The notes below the pieces were generated by a model, which was not told the origin of the DNA, did no database searches, and saw only the letters and a list, made by a program, of their open reading frames with translations. Of a stretch of DNA of 64,000 bases, positions 1-8,315 are shown in pieces (position 1 is the first letter of the stretch; each line of letters starts with the position of its first letter). This stretch comes from Pseudomonadota bacterium (GTDB lineage Bacteria; Myxococcota_A; Polyangia; GCA-2747355). The position numbers and the translations under genes were made by a program. Location of the stretch: the NCBI GenBank assembly GCA_016702545.1, contig JADJDT010000026.1, positions 16,766 through 80,765 of the forward strand. The letters are read 5' to 3'.

Positions 1-1158
1 CTGCTGCAGCTCGCTCAGCAGCTCACCCAAGACGCCGGCCAGCAGCCGCAGGCGCAGCGGATCGCAGCGTCCGAGCTGGTCGAGCAGCGGACCGAGCGTG
101 GTGCAGGCCGCGCTGGCGTCAGCCGTCCCCTGCCCCAGCCAGAGGCGCTCGCCCTTGCCGAATTCGTCGCCTGCCCATTGGCGGACGCGCTCGCGCAGCG
201 GGCCTCGCAGCAAGGGGCGCGCGGTCGCCACGAGCTGCTCGATCGCCGGTGTCACCGCGGTCGTGGTCGCCAGGGCCGCGCAGGCCGCGGCCAGTCGCTG
301 CGCGACCTTGACCTGCGCCTTCGCCGGCACAGGCTGCGCGTGGAGCGCGGCGAGCAGGCCGCTGAGCGGCGGCGCGAGCTGCGCGCAGAAGTCGGCGACC
401 CGCGCTGCCGCGTAGGGCTCGTCGCCCTGCAGCGCGGCGGCGGGAACCCCGCTCGCGACCAGGGCGCGCAGGGCCGTGGCGAGCTGCCGCGCGCCGAGCC
501 CCAGGGCCGCGAGGGCCGTCCAGCGCTCGTCGCCCGGGTCGCCGTAGGCCTCGCGCGCGCGCGCCTGGAGCAGGTCATCGATCAGCGCCGCGGTGCGCCG
601 CCCGTCGGCGTCGACCTCGAAGGCCGGATGGACGCCGGCCGCCAGCGGGTAGCGGGCCAGCCAGCGCCGACAGAGCGCATGAAAGGTGCTGACCGCGAGA
701 CTGTCGCTCGCCGCCAGCAGCGCGGCCGAGCGCTGCGCCAGCAGCGCTTCGCTCCCGGCGGCCGCCACGAGCACGCTGCGCGGCAGGCCGCAGGGGGCGC
801 CGCCGCGCACCAGCTCGGCGAAGCCGTCGGTCACGCGCTGCTCCATCTCGGCTGCGGCGCGTTCGGTGAAGGTGATGGCCACCGTCCGCTCGAGCACGCG
901 GGCGGCCACGGCCTCCTCCTGGCCCTCGGGCTCCGCCCCGCGCGGGCCGTGCAGCGCCTGCACCGCGCGCGCCCAGCCGGCACCGACGCACCAGCTGATC
1001 ACGCGCGCCACCAGGACCGCGGTCTTGCCGGTCCCTGCTCCGGCCTCGAGCACGATCGGTCGGGCCAGCTCGCTGCGCGCCAGCTCGCGCGCGCGCGCGT
1101 CCTCGGCTCGCAGCTCGGCGTCGCTCGGCGGCAGGACGGTGGCGTCGCGATCGGTCAC
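1..1158 (-). CDS. addA: AddA/RecB-like UvrD-family helicase-nuclease subunit (N-terminal part, runs off the left edge)
   Basis: ATP-dependent helicase of a double-strand-break processing complex. About 386 codons are in the window and the C-terminal helicase and nuclease domains lie outside it. The N-terminus shows a Walker A motif, EAGAGTGKT, about 40 residues in, followed by the UvrD motif TFTERAAAEM and, further on, VSTFHALCRRWL. All three are hallmarks of superfamily 1A helicases. The GTG start at 1158 overlaps the stop of the upstream AddB-like gene in a GTGA, so the two are probably translationally coupled, the usual addB-addA order. The RecB/AddA/AdnA distinction cannot be settled without the C-terminus. 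Confidence 0.85.
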   Translation of the reverse strand, partial: MTDRDATVLPPSDAELRAEDARARELARSELARPIVLEAGAGTGKTAVLVARVISWCVGAGWARAVQALHGPRGAEPEGQEEAVAARVLERTVAITFTERAAAEMEQRVTDGFAELVRGGAPCGLPRSVLVAAAGSEALLAQRSAALLAASDSLAVSTFHALCRRWLARYPLAAGVHPAFEVDADGRRTAALIDDLLQARAREAYGDPGDERWTALAALGLGARQLATALRALVASGVPAAALQGDEPYAAARVADFCAQLAPPLSGLLAALHAQPVPAKAQVKVAQRLAAACAALATTTAVTPAIEQLVATARPLLRGPLRERVRQWAGDEFGKGERLWLGQGTADASAACTTLGPLLDQLGRCDPLRLRLLAGVLGELLSELQQ

Positions 1159-4100
1159 GCGCTCGGCTCCTCGGCCCCGCCCTCAGCGGCCAGATCCCAG
1201 AGCGCCAGCAGGCTGGCCCCCGCGGCGTCGGGCGCCGCGACACCAGCGCTGGCAGAGGTCGCGCGCTCGCGGCGAAGGGCCGCCAGCCAGCGCCGCTGGC
1301 CGTCGCGCGCCCGCTGTCGCCTTGCACGCAGGCCGCGCGGACCTCGCAGTGCTCGCACAGGCGCTGGGGCCGCTCCTTGGGCAGCTCCAGCCGGGGAAAG
1401 AACAGCCCCGCATCCCAGGCGGCGAAGAGCACCCGCGCGACGCGTGGCAGGTCCTGCGTGACGGCCACGTCGTCGTCGGCCAGGGCGAAGTCCGGCGCCG
1501 CCTGCGCCGCCGCGGTCGCCGCGCCCGGGTCGTCGTCCTCGGGGTCCTGGTCACGTTCGTCAGGGGCTGCCAGGAACACGTAGCGCCCGATCGCCGCCTG
1601 ACCGGCACCCGAGGCCGCGTAGATCGCCGCCTGCAGCCGCTCGCCGCGGCGCACGGCGCGGCGCAGGTGCTCCAGCCGCGTGCTCGCGCGCTTGGCGTCG
1701 GAGAGCGGGCGCCCGGTCTTGAAATCCGTCAGCACCAGCGTTTGATCGCGGCGGTCGACGCGGTCCGCGCGAAAGGTCACCGGGCGCTCGTGACCCTCGG
1801 CGTCGAGGAGGATGGCCGTGCCCTCGCACTCGGTGCCGACCACCTCGACCGAGGCCGAGACCGCGGGCCAGTCGAGGGCCAGGGCGCGATCGAGGCGCGG
1901 TCGCACACAGAGGGCCAGGGCTCGGTGCAGCCCGGGCAGCAGCCCGAACCCGGCGTCGTGCGCGATCTCGGCGGCGGCCCGCTCGACGGCCGCGTGGCGC
2001 GCGCCGGGGCCCGGCCAACGCACGGTGCGCGCGGGGCCCGTGAGACCGGTGGTCTGGGCGCGCGGCTCGCCGGTTCCGCTGACCAGCAGCTCCAGGGCGC
2101 GGTGCACCGCCAGCCCCACCGTCGCCGCGCTCAGCTCGGGGAGTTGCGCCTGCGGATCGGGGCAGGGTTCGACGCGCAGCACGCGCCGCAGCAAGGTCCG
2201 CCACGGGCAGCGCGCGAAATCCTCGAGCGCGGTGACCGAGAGCGCGCCTCGGCGGGGATCGGAGACGCCGGGACGCAGCCCGCCGATCGTCCCGGCGTAG
2301 GGTCCGCCCTCGGCGCGGTCCGGGGCGCCGGGGCGCGAGTGCGGGGCCCCGTCGCGCGCGGCCAAGAGCGCGAGCTGCGCGCGCGCCACGCCCTCGGCAG
2401 CGGCCTCGTCGAGCCCCAGGGCCGGCGCTGGACCGGCCGCGGCTTGGGCCTCCAGCCACCGCGGGCCCAGCACCCGGGCGAGCCCCGCGGCGCCGCCGCT
2501 CAGCGCCGCGACCTGCGCCAGTTCGTCGGCGGTGCGCGGACGCCAGGGTCCGCCGGCGTGGGGTGGCTGCAGCCGGCGCAGCGCGGCGCCTGGAACGAGC
2601 GTCATGGCCGGAGCCTCGCCCCCCGCCGGCGCAGCCAGCAGTCGCTGCACGAGCGGCGACGGGGATTGCTCCCCGCCACCGTCGTCGACCTGCTGCCAGC
2701 ACAGCGTCACCCGTGGCGCGGCGGTCAGGAGCTGCGCGAAGAGGTAGCGCTGCTCATCCTGCGCGGCGCGCTTGAGCGGCAGCTCGGGCAGTGCCCGTTG
2801 CAGTCGCTGGCGCAGCGCCTCACCGAGCAGCGGGTCGTCGGCGCTGGCCCGCGGCAAGCTGCCTCGATTGACGCCCAGCAGCAGCAACTCGTCGAAGGTC
2901 AGGCTGCGCGCCCGGGCGACGTCGAGCACCCAGATGCCGCCGCCGCTGGCCGCGACGGGCGCGAGCTGGGCCGTGAGCTGGCTCTCCAGCGCCGTCAGGT
3001 AGCAGCCGCGCTCGAGCTCGAGTGCCGGCGGCAGCGCCGCTTCGAGCGGGTCGAGCACGGCGCGCCCTTCGCTCGCCGTCGCGCCGCTCGATTCGACCGC
3101 GTCGGCGTCGAGCGACCAGCCGAGCTGCTCCCCGAGCAGGGCCCGCGTGCGTGCGAGATGCTCGGCCAACGAGGCCGTCGCCCAGCCCTCCAAGGCTTGC
3201 TCGAGCGCGCGCGCCGCGCTGACCGCCCAGCGCAGGATCTCACCCCCCAGGCGCTTGCGCACCGCGTACCAGCACCTGGCACTACCGTCGTCGTCGGATG
3301 CCACCGCTCGCAGCCCGGCTCGGACGGGCAGCGGCAGATCCTCCTCGTCCTGGAGCAGTCGCGCGGGATCCAGCCGCGCGACGTCGCGCAGCCCGAGCGC
3401 GCCGACCAGCCGCAGCCCGACGCGCAGATCCTCGATCGCCTCGGGCGAGGGCCAGGCGGGATCGGCCGCCGCCGCCCCCGCGGGGCCCGCGGGTCGCGGA
3501 TCCGGCTGGCGCGGGGCGAGCGCGTCGAGCCAGGCATCGAGCGGGGCCGCCGCGCCGCGCCGCAGGAGCTGGAGCACCGCCCGCCAGCGGCGGTGCCGCG
3601 GATCGACCGCCGCCGGCAGCTGGAGCGCGCGATACGGCACGCCGCGCCGCTCGAGCGCGCGCCGCAAGGGCAGCAGGTAGCGTTCGACGTCGTAGAGCAC
3701 GACGCCCACGCGCTCCGGCTGCACCCCGCGGCGCAGGGCCGCCTGCAGCAGGAAGGCCGCTTCCGTCACCTCCGCCTCGATCCCGCTGGCGGCGACGAAG
3801 CTCAGCGAGGCCGGCGGCAGCGCCGTCGGGGTGTCGCTGATCGCCGCGCGCGGCAGGCCGAGGCGCGCGACGAAGCGCTCGGCGAAGACGCAACCGGCGC
3901 TGCGGCGATCGGCGAGCAGGCGATCGTGCGGAAGCTCGGTGAAGAGGGTGGCGCCGTTGGCCAGCAGCGCGCGGAGCAGGGCGGCGCGTTGGCCGGTGGC
4001 GTCGGCGAAGCCGAGGATCAGCACCGCTCGGGCGTCGAGCAGGCGGGGCCCCGCGCTGCGCAGCGCCTCGACCGCGCGGGCGATCGCGGTCTCGCGCCGC

Positions 4101-4660
4101 GCCAGCCCGTGGCTTTCGAGCTCGGCCTCGACCCGCGTGGCGGCGCCGGCCAGCGCCAGCACGCGGCGAGCGTCCTCGTCGGCGGTGTCGCCGAGCAGGC
4201 GGGGCAAGGTCCGCGCGAGCTCCGGCGTCAGGCCGGCGCTCAGCAGGTCGCTGACCGTTGCCGTGGCCAGGGCATGCCCGCGCTCGAGCGCGCCGAGCGT
4301 GCTGGCGAGATCGACGTCGCGGGCGACCTCCCGCTGCACCAGCGCGGGAAAGAGCCCGTGGTCCGGTCGCAGCGCGAGGCCGGCGCGGCGCAGCAGCGTC
4401 TCGGCGAGCATCGGCAGCGTCTGCACGACCACGCCCAGCAGCGCCGGTCCGAGCTGCGCGACGAGCCGCGCGCTGAGCTGTTCGCGCAGCGGCCGCGAGG
4501 AGACCACCAGGCGCACGGGGGACCGCAAGAGCCGAGCCACCTCGGCGGCGCCGCCGGCCTGCAGCGCGCGCAGCATCGCGATCAGCTCGGCCTCGCTCTC
4601 GCGCACACCAGCCGTCAGCCTGACGCCCCCGACGACCGCTTCTGGCCCGCTACTCGTCAC
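1155..4660 (-). CDS. addB: AddB-like PD-(D/E)XK nuclease subunit, with one apparent frameshift near 1310
   Basis: Inactivated-helicase/nuclease partner of AddA, about 1168 residues once restored, close to the usual AddB length. The C-terminal nuclease has the PD-(D/E)XK core TDFKTGRPL. Cysteines in ARCPW and in the CEHCEVRAAC cluster look like the Fe-S staple of AddB nucleases. No Walker A is evident at the N-terminus. The frame breaks in a GGG run (minus strand, 1310-1312). Adding one G gives DSGARDGQRRW and a continuous reading to EEPSA and the stop at 1155. Without it, the frame runs into unlike sequence. The GTG start at 4660 overlaps the preceding gene by 11 bases. A sequencing error is more likely than a true pseudogene. 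Confidence 0.8.
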
Positions 4661-5606
4661 CGCCCCGCCCCCCGCCCCGCTCGACCTCCGGGGCCAGTTG
4701 CAGGCGCAGGGGCCCGGTCGTCTGCCCCGCCCGAATCGCGATGCCGTGCTCCCGCAGCACGCGCCGACCGCGCAGCCTCACCTCGAGCGCGTAGATGCCC
4801 TCGGGCAGATCATCGAGCCCGAAGCCACCGCGCGAGTCCGTGGTCGTCTCGGCGCTGGTGCTGAGCCGCACCGTGGCGTCGGCGATGGCGCCGCCGCGGC
4901 TGTTTTGCAGCGAGCCGCGTAGCGAGCCGGCCGGGCGCAGCTCGATCCGCAGCGCGGGGGTCGGGCGCTGACGCGGATCGGCCACCTCCAGCGCTACCGT
5001 CGTGGGCACATGGCCCTCGGCGCGCACCAGCAGTCGCCGTCGGCCCGGCGCCAGCCACACCCCGAAGTTGCCGTCGCTGCGGCGCGGGCGCGCGACCGCC
5101 GTGCCGTCCAGCGGATCGACGCTGAAGCGCGCGAGGGGGGCTCCGGTGCGCCAGTCCGTCACGCGTCCGCGGACCACGACGCGCGGCTCGAGCGGCGCCT
5201 CCGCGGTCTCGGGCGGTGGATCGGCGCCGAAAGGTGGTGGCCGCGCAGCGTCGAGCGCCGCCGCCGCGGGCGCGGGGATCGGCGGCAGCGCCCCAGGCAG
5301 CACCCCCAGCTCGCCGGCGGGGAGCAACTCGGGGGCGGCCGCTGGCCGGGCGTCGGGTCCTGCGGCTCCCTGGGCCGCGCAGCCCCCATCGGTCGGTCGC
5401 CCTACCGCGCCACATCGAGCCGAGGCCCCGTCGCGCCAAGCGGTGCTGCCGCGATCGCTGCTCGCGCGACCAGTGCTCGCACGCCCGATGCTGATCGACT
5501 GCGCGTCCGCGCGTCCGCGCGCGGCGGGCCGTCCGCACCGCCCGTCGCAGCCGCTCGGAGCTGGCAGCAGGGCTGACAGCAGGGCCAGCAGCAGGGCCCA
5601 GCGCAT
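4650..5606 (-). CDS. Secreted or lipid-anchored protein with carboxypeptidase-regulatory-like domains
   Basis: No specific function recognised. The ATG at 5606 gives a hydrophobic signal segment (MRWALLLALLSALLPAPSGC), possibly ending in a lipobox cysteine. A low-complexity Ala/Pro/Ser linker follows. Two beta-sandwich repeats of the carboxypeptidase-regulatory/PEGA kind come next, seen in VVVRGRVTDWRTGAPLARF and in GSLRGSLQNSRGGAIADATV, each with the Thr/Asp-rich turn typical of these domains (for example TTDSRGGFGLDDLPEG). Such domains are common on Myxococcota envelope proteins, where they are thought to bind cell wall or protein partners. The gene lies between ridA and addB on the same strand and overlaps addB. 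That link looks transcriptional only. Confidence 0.6.
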   Translation of the reverse strand: MRWALLLALLSALLPAPSGCDGRCGRPAARGRADAQSISIGRASTGRASSDRGSTAWRDGASARCGAVGRPTDGGCAAQGAAGPDARPAAAPELLPAGELGVLPGALPPIPAPAAAALDAARPPPFGADPPPETAEAPLEPRVVVRGRVTDWRTGAPLARFSVDPLDGTAVARPRRSDGNFGVWLAPGRRRLLVRAEGHVPTTVALEVADPRQRPTPALRIELRPAGSLRGSLQNSRGGAIADATVRLSTSAETTTDSRGGFGLDDLPEGIYALEVRLRGRRVLREHGIAIRAGQTTGPLRLQLAPEVERGGGRGGDE

Positions 5607-5653
5607 GGCCGCCGGCCCTCGGGAATCCCGCGCGCGGCTCGAGGGCGCGATCG

Positions 5654-6052
5654 TCACGCACCACCACCGCGCCACGCGATGGCGTCGATCTCGACGCGCG
5701 CCCCGCGGGGCAGCGCGGCCACGGCCACCGTGGCGCGCGCGGGCACGGATCCCGCGGCGAAGAAGCTGCCGTAGACCTCGTTGACGGCGGCGAAGTCCTG
5801 CATGTCGACCAGGTACACCGTCGTCTTCACCGCCTCGGCCAGACCGCTACCAGCCGCCTCGAGCACGGCCGCGAGGTTCTCCAGCACGCGCCGGGTTTGC
5901 TGCGCCACATCGCCTTCACCCACCAGCGCGCCCGTGGCCGGATCGATCGCGATCTGCCCCGAACAGAAGACCCACTCGCCGGCCACCACGGCCTGCGCGT
6001 AGGGACCGATCGCCGCCGGGGCTCGTGCCGTGCTCACCTGGCTGCGTTCCAT
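5654..6052 (-). CDS. ridA: RidA/YjgF/UK114 family enamine/imine deaminase
   Basis: A cytoplasmic trimeric protein that hydrolyses reactive 2-aminoacrylate and related imines released by pyridoxal-phosphate enzymes. It has 132 residues, the family size. Recognisable family segments are IGPYAQAVVAGEWVFCSGQI near the N-terminus, the middle VKTTVYLVDMQDFAAVNEVY, and the C-terminal PARATVAVAALPRGARVEID, which holds the conserved arginine of the active-site cleft. The start at 6052 gives the normal N-terminus; the upstream in-frame extension is Arg/Pro-rich and unlike the family. It is first in the ridA-addB-addA direction, with a 47-base gap to the next gene. Confidence 0.93.
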   Translation of the reverse strand: MERSQVSTARAPAAIGPYAQAVVAGEWVFCSGQIAIDPATGALVGEGDVAQQTRRVLENLAAVLEAAGSGLAEAVKTTVYLVDMQDFAAVNEVYGSFFAAGSVPARATVAVAALPRGARVEIDAIAWRGGGA

Positions 6053-6140
6053 CTTCGACCTCCCCGCTGCGCCCGAGCGCCCGCGCGGGCGCAGCGGGCG
6101 GGGCGACCTATCGCGCGTCATCTCGCGCGCCTGGATGCTA

Positions 6141-6150
6141 CTTGATCAAG
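6141..6150. promoter_or_regulatory. Perfect 10-bp palindrome CTTGATCAAG in an AT-richer patch upstream of ridA
   Basis: The patch at 6133-6175 is clearly lower in GC than its surroundings and lies 90-120 bases upstream of the ridA start. It contains the palindrome CTTGATCAAG and, next to it, TATACT at 6163-6168. Such a spot is a likely promoter/operator region, but I could not fix a convincing -35/-10 pair on the minus strand. Confidence 0.3.
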
Positions 6151-6242
6151 CAATAGGACCCCTATACTGAAAAGAAAGCGCGAGCTACGGAGGGTGGGCC
6201 TGGGACCGCGAAGCCCGCGCGTCGCGGGCCGCGGATCAGGGT

Positions 6243-8099
6243 TCAGGGAGTGCGTGCTCGCAGCGGCTCAACCAACCACGGGGCCCAGCCCCGAGCCGCC
6301 GCCCGGGCGCGTTGCGCGCTGTCGTGGTGACCGGTCGCGCTCAGCGCCCGCGCCAGCCTGAGCCAGGTCCAGGCCCACGGCTCGCGTAGCCCCGCCGACC
6401 ACGGATCCAGCGCAGGATCCGGATCGCGTCCGCGGCGCACGGCGGCACCGGCCAGGCGCTGCTGCGTCGCCAGCAGCGTCTCGAGGGTCGGTGGCGGTTG
6501 CCCGGGTGGCAACAGACGCTCCAAGGGACCGACCGGATAACGGGCGACGGCGCTCCGCAGGCTGGGGCTATTGCTCGAGGCCAGGTAGACCGGCCGGCCG
6601 GCGCCCAGGCTGCGTCGGATCAGCCCGAGCACATCGACCTGGCCGGGTTGCGGCTGATAGTCGAAGCGCGGGAAGAGGCGGCGCTGCTGGGCCACGTACC
6701 AGGGGTAGCTCAGCAGGCGCAGGTCGATGTACTGCACGTCGCGGCGGAGACCGAGCACCTGCTGCGCGTGCAGCAGCGCCAGGCGCCGCTCGTCGCCCTC
6801 GCCGAGGATCAGCGCGTCGCGCGCGGCGACGCCCAGCACATTGAGCGCGTAGTCCTCGATCGCCTGACTGCCGCGCAGGTCCGCGGCCGGCAGGCCGGCG
6901 CGGGCCCGCGCGCCGATCAGCAGCGCCAGCAGCGCGGCGAGGCTCAGTCGCCGCCAGCGTGGCGCCGCGGTGGTGTGGTTGGTGTTTGCGCGCGCTCCGC
7001 ACCGACGCGCGAGCCAGGCCACCGCCACCGCCAGCGGCAAGGTCAGCAGCGCCAGGGGCAAGAGGAAGTAGCGCTCGACGAGCTGCCGTCCGACGCCCTG
7101 CGCGTCGAGCTGGAAGAGCAAGAAGAAGAGCGGTCCGGTCCACAGCGGCGCGAGCGCGAAGAGCAGCGCGAGCGAGCGCGGCACCGGCAGCGGATCGGAC
7201 GACGCGGGGGAGCGGCGCCGGACGCCGTCGGCCAGCAGCAGGAGCGTCCCGGCGAGCGCCGCCACGAGCAGCACCCAGCCGAGCTGCGCCGGCAGCGCCA
7301 CGGCGAAGGCCCCGAGCGTCGAGCTCGGTCCCGCGGGACCAACGAGGGCGAGCGGCAGCGTGGCGGCGTCGCGTCGCAGTAGATGGTGGACGAAGCCGGC
7401 CCAGTGCTGCGTCTCGCCCCAGCGCGGAACCGTCTCGACGCGCGCCGCGAGCAGATAGAGATAGGGAGTGAGGCCGCCCACCAGCGCAGCGAGGATCCCG
7501 GCCGCGCGCAGCCAGCCACAGCGACCGCGCCACCCCGGCGTGGCGATCGCGGCGGCGACGAGCAGCGGCAGCGCCAGCAGCGCCGTGGGGTGGTTGCTCA
7601 GCGCCAGGCCGAAGCCCAGCGCGGCCAGCGCCAGGCCGCCGCTGCGCCGGACCTGCGTCGGCGCCTGCTGGGCGGCCAGGGCCGCGGCGACGCTGGCGAG
7701 CGTGAGCGCCAGATGCAGGGCCACGACCTCCGGCAGCCCGCCGTAGCGCCAGGCCAAGGGGGCGAAGGCGAAGGCCAGCGCGGCCACGGTGGCCGCCGCC
7801 GCCGACCGGCTCAGGCGTCGCGCCAGCGCGAAGAGGCTCGCCACGGCGACGATCATCGAGAGCATGCTGAGCAGCGACAGGCGCGCCGCGGCCGTCGACC
7901 AGGGCAGCCGGCAGAAAGCGTGGCCCAGCAGCGTGTAGAGCGGATAGCCCGGCGGATGGGCGACCCCCAGGCGGCAGGCGACGGCGACGAGCTCCCCGCT
8001 GTCGCCCGCCTGGATGCTCTCCGCATGCGTGGCGGTGAGGGCGACCCCCGCCAGCAGCCCCACGGCGAGGGTGCCCACCCAGCGCCCCCGCGGTGTCAT
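6243..8099 (-). CDS. DUF2723 / TMEM260-like multi-pass membrane protein (probable GT-C glycosyltransferase)
   Basis: A 618-residue integral membrane protein. The first periplasmic loop carries the family signature AGDSGELV followed by LGVAHPPGYPLYTLLGH. In GT-C enzymes the acidic residue here is the usual catalytic candidate for lipid-linked sugar transfer. At least nine hydrophobic segments follow, then a soluble C-terminal part of about 180 residues. The start at 8099 (MTPRGRW) is chosen because the upstream extension is antisense to the tRNA-Val gene and so is not protein. Substrate unknown; transfer of a sugar to protein or glycan at the periplasmic face is inferred from the family. Confidence 0.8.
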   Translation of the reverse strand: MTPRGRWVGTLAVGLLAGVALTATHAESIQAGDSGELVAVACRLGVAHPPGYPLYTLLGHAFCRLPWSTAAARLSLLSMLSMIVAVASLFALARRLSRSAAAATVAALAFAFAPLAWRYGGLPEVVALHLALTLASVAAALAAQQAPTQVRRSGGLALAALGFGLALSNHPTALLALPLLVAAAIATPGWRGRCGWLRAAGILAALVGGLTPYLYLLAARVETVPRWGETQHWAGFVHHLLRRDAATLPLALVGPAGPSSTLGAFAVALPAQLGWVLLVAALAGTLLLLADGVRRRSPASSDPLPVPRSLALLFALAPLWTGPLFFLLFQLDAQGVGRQLVERYFLLPLALLTLPLAVAVAWLARRCGARANTNHTTAAPRWRRLSLAALLALLIGARARAGLPAADLRGSQAIEDYALNVLGVAARDALILGEGDERRLALLHAQQVLGLRRDVQYIDLRLLSYPWYVAQQRRLFPRFDYQPQPGQVDVLGLIRRSLGAGRPVYLASSNSPSLRSAVARYPVGPLERLLPPGQPPPTLETLLATQQRLAGAAVRRGRDPDPALDPWSAGLREPWAWTWLRLARALSATGHHDSAQRARAAARGWAPWLVEPLRARTP

Positions 8100-8171
8100 C
8101 GTCGAGTGCTGGGTTCCCCCGGGACACGGTTGCATGCCGACCTCCACGCGTGCTAAGAGGCTCCGCCTCTT

Positions 8172-8243
8172 GGGCGCATAACTCAGCGGAAGAGTGCCAT
8201 CCTCACACGGTGGAAGTCGCAGGTTCAAATCCTGCTGCGCCCA
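8172..8243 (+). tRNA. tRNA-Val, anticodon CAC
   Basis: A complete cloverleaf is readable. The acceptor arms GGGCGCA and TGCGCCC (8172-8178 / 8236-8242) pair, followed by discriminator A. The D stem is ACTC/GAGT. The anticodon stem CCATC/GGTGG encloses loop CTCACAC, so the anticodon is CAC, reading GUG valine codons. The T arm GCAGG-TTCAAAT-CCTGC is canonical. The CCA end is not encoded. The minus-strand reading of this gene yields a characteristic false N-terminus (QQDLNLRLPPCEDG). Confidence 0.96.
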
Positions 8244-8264
8244 CAAGTGCCGACGTCCCAGCGC

Positions 8265-8305
8265 AATCGCTCACGGGGCCATGGATCGTCGCCCCGTGGG
8301 CGATT
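8265..8305 (+). terminator. 15-bp hairpin downstream of tRNA-Val
   Basis: AATCGCTCACGGGGC (8265-8279) pairs with GCCCCGTGGGCGATT (8291-8305) over 15 positions with one G-T wobble and an 11-base loop. It lies 22 bases after the tRNA and just before the GH20 start. There is no T-run, so it could be a factor-assisted terminator or processing signal rather than a classical intrinsic terminator. Confidence 0.5.
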
Positions 8306-8315
8306 ACCCTGAGCC

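Noticed and set aside
686..4864. Very long plus-strand open frame opposite the addB gene
   Set aside because: Composition is that of the antisense strand of a GC-rich gene (Arg/Ala/Gln-rich, no family motif), while the minus strand has clear nuclease motifs.
6142..6168. Plus-strand promoter TTGATC...TATACT
   Set aside because: Spacing is only 15 bases and there is no plus-strand gene until the tRNA 2 kb away.
8100..8246. N-terminal extension of the DUF2723 protein (QQDLNLRLPPCEDG...)
   Set aside because: It is antisense to tRNA-Val(CAC), a well-known source of false N-termini; the start at 8099 is better.
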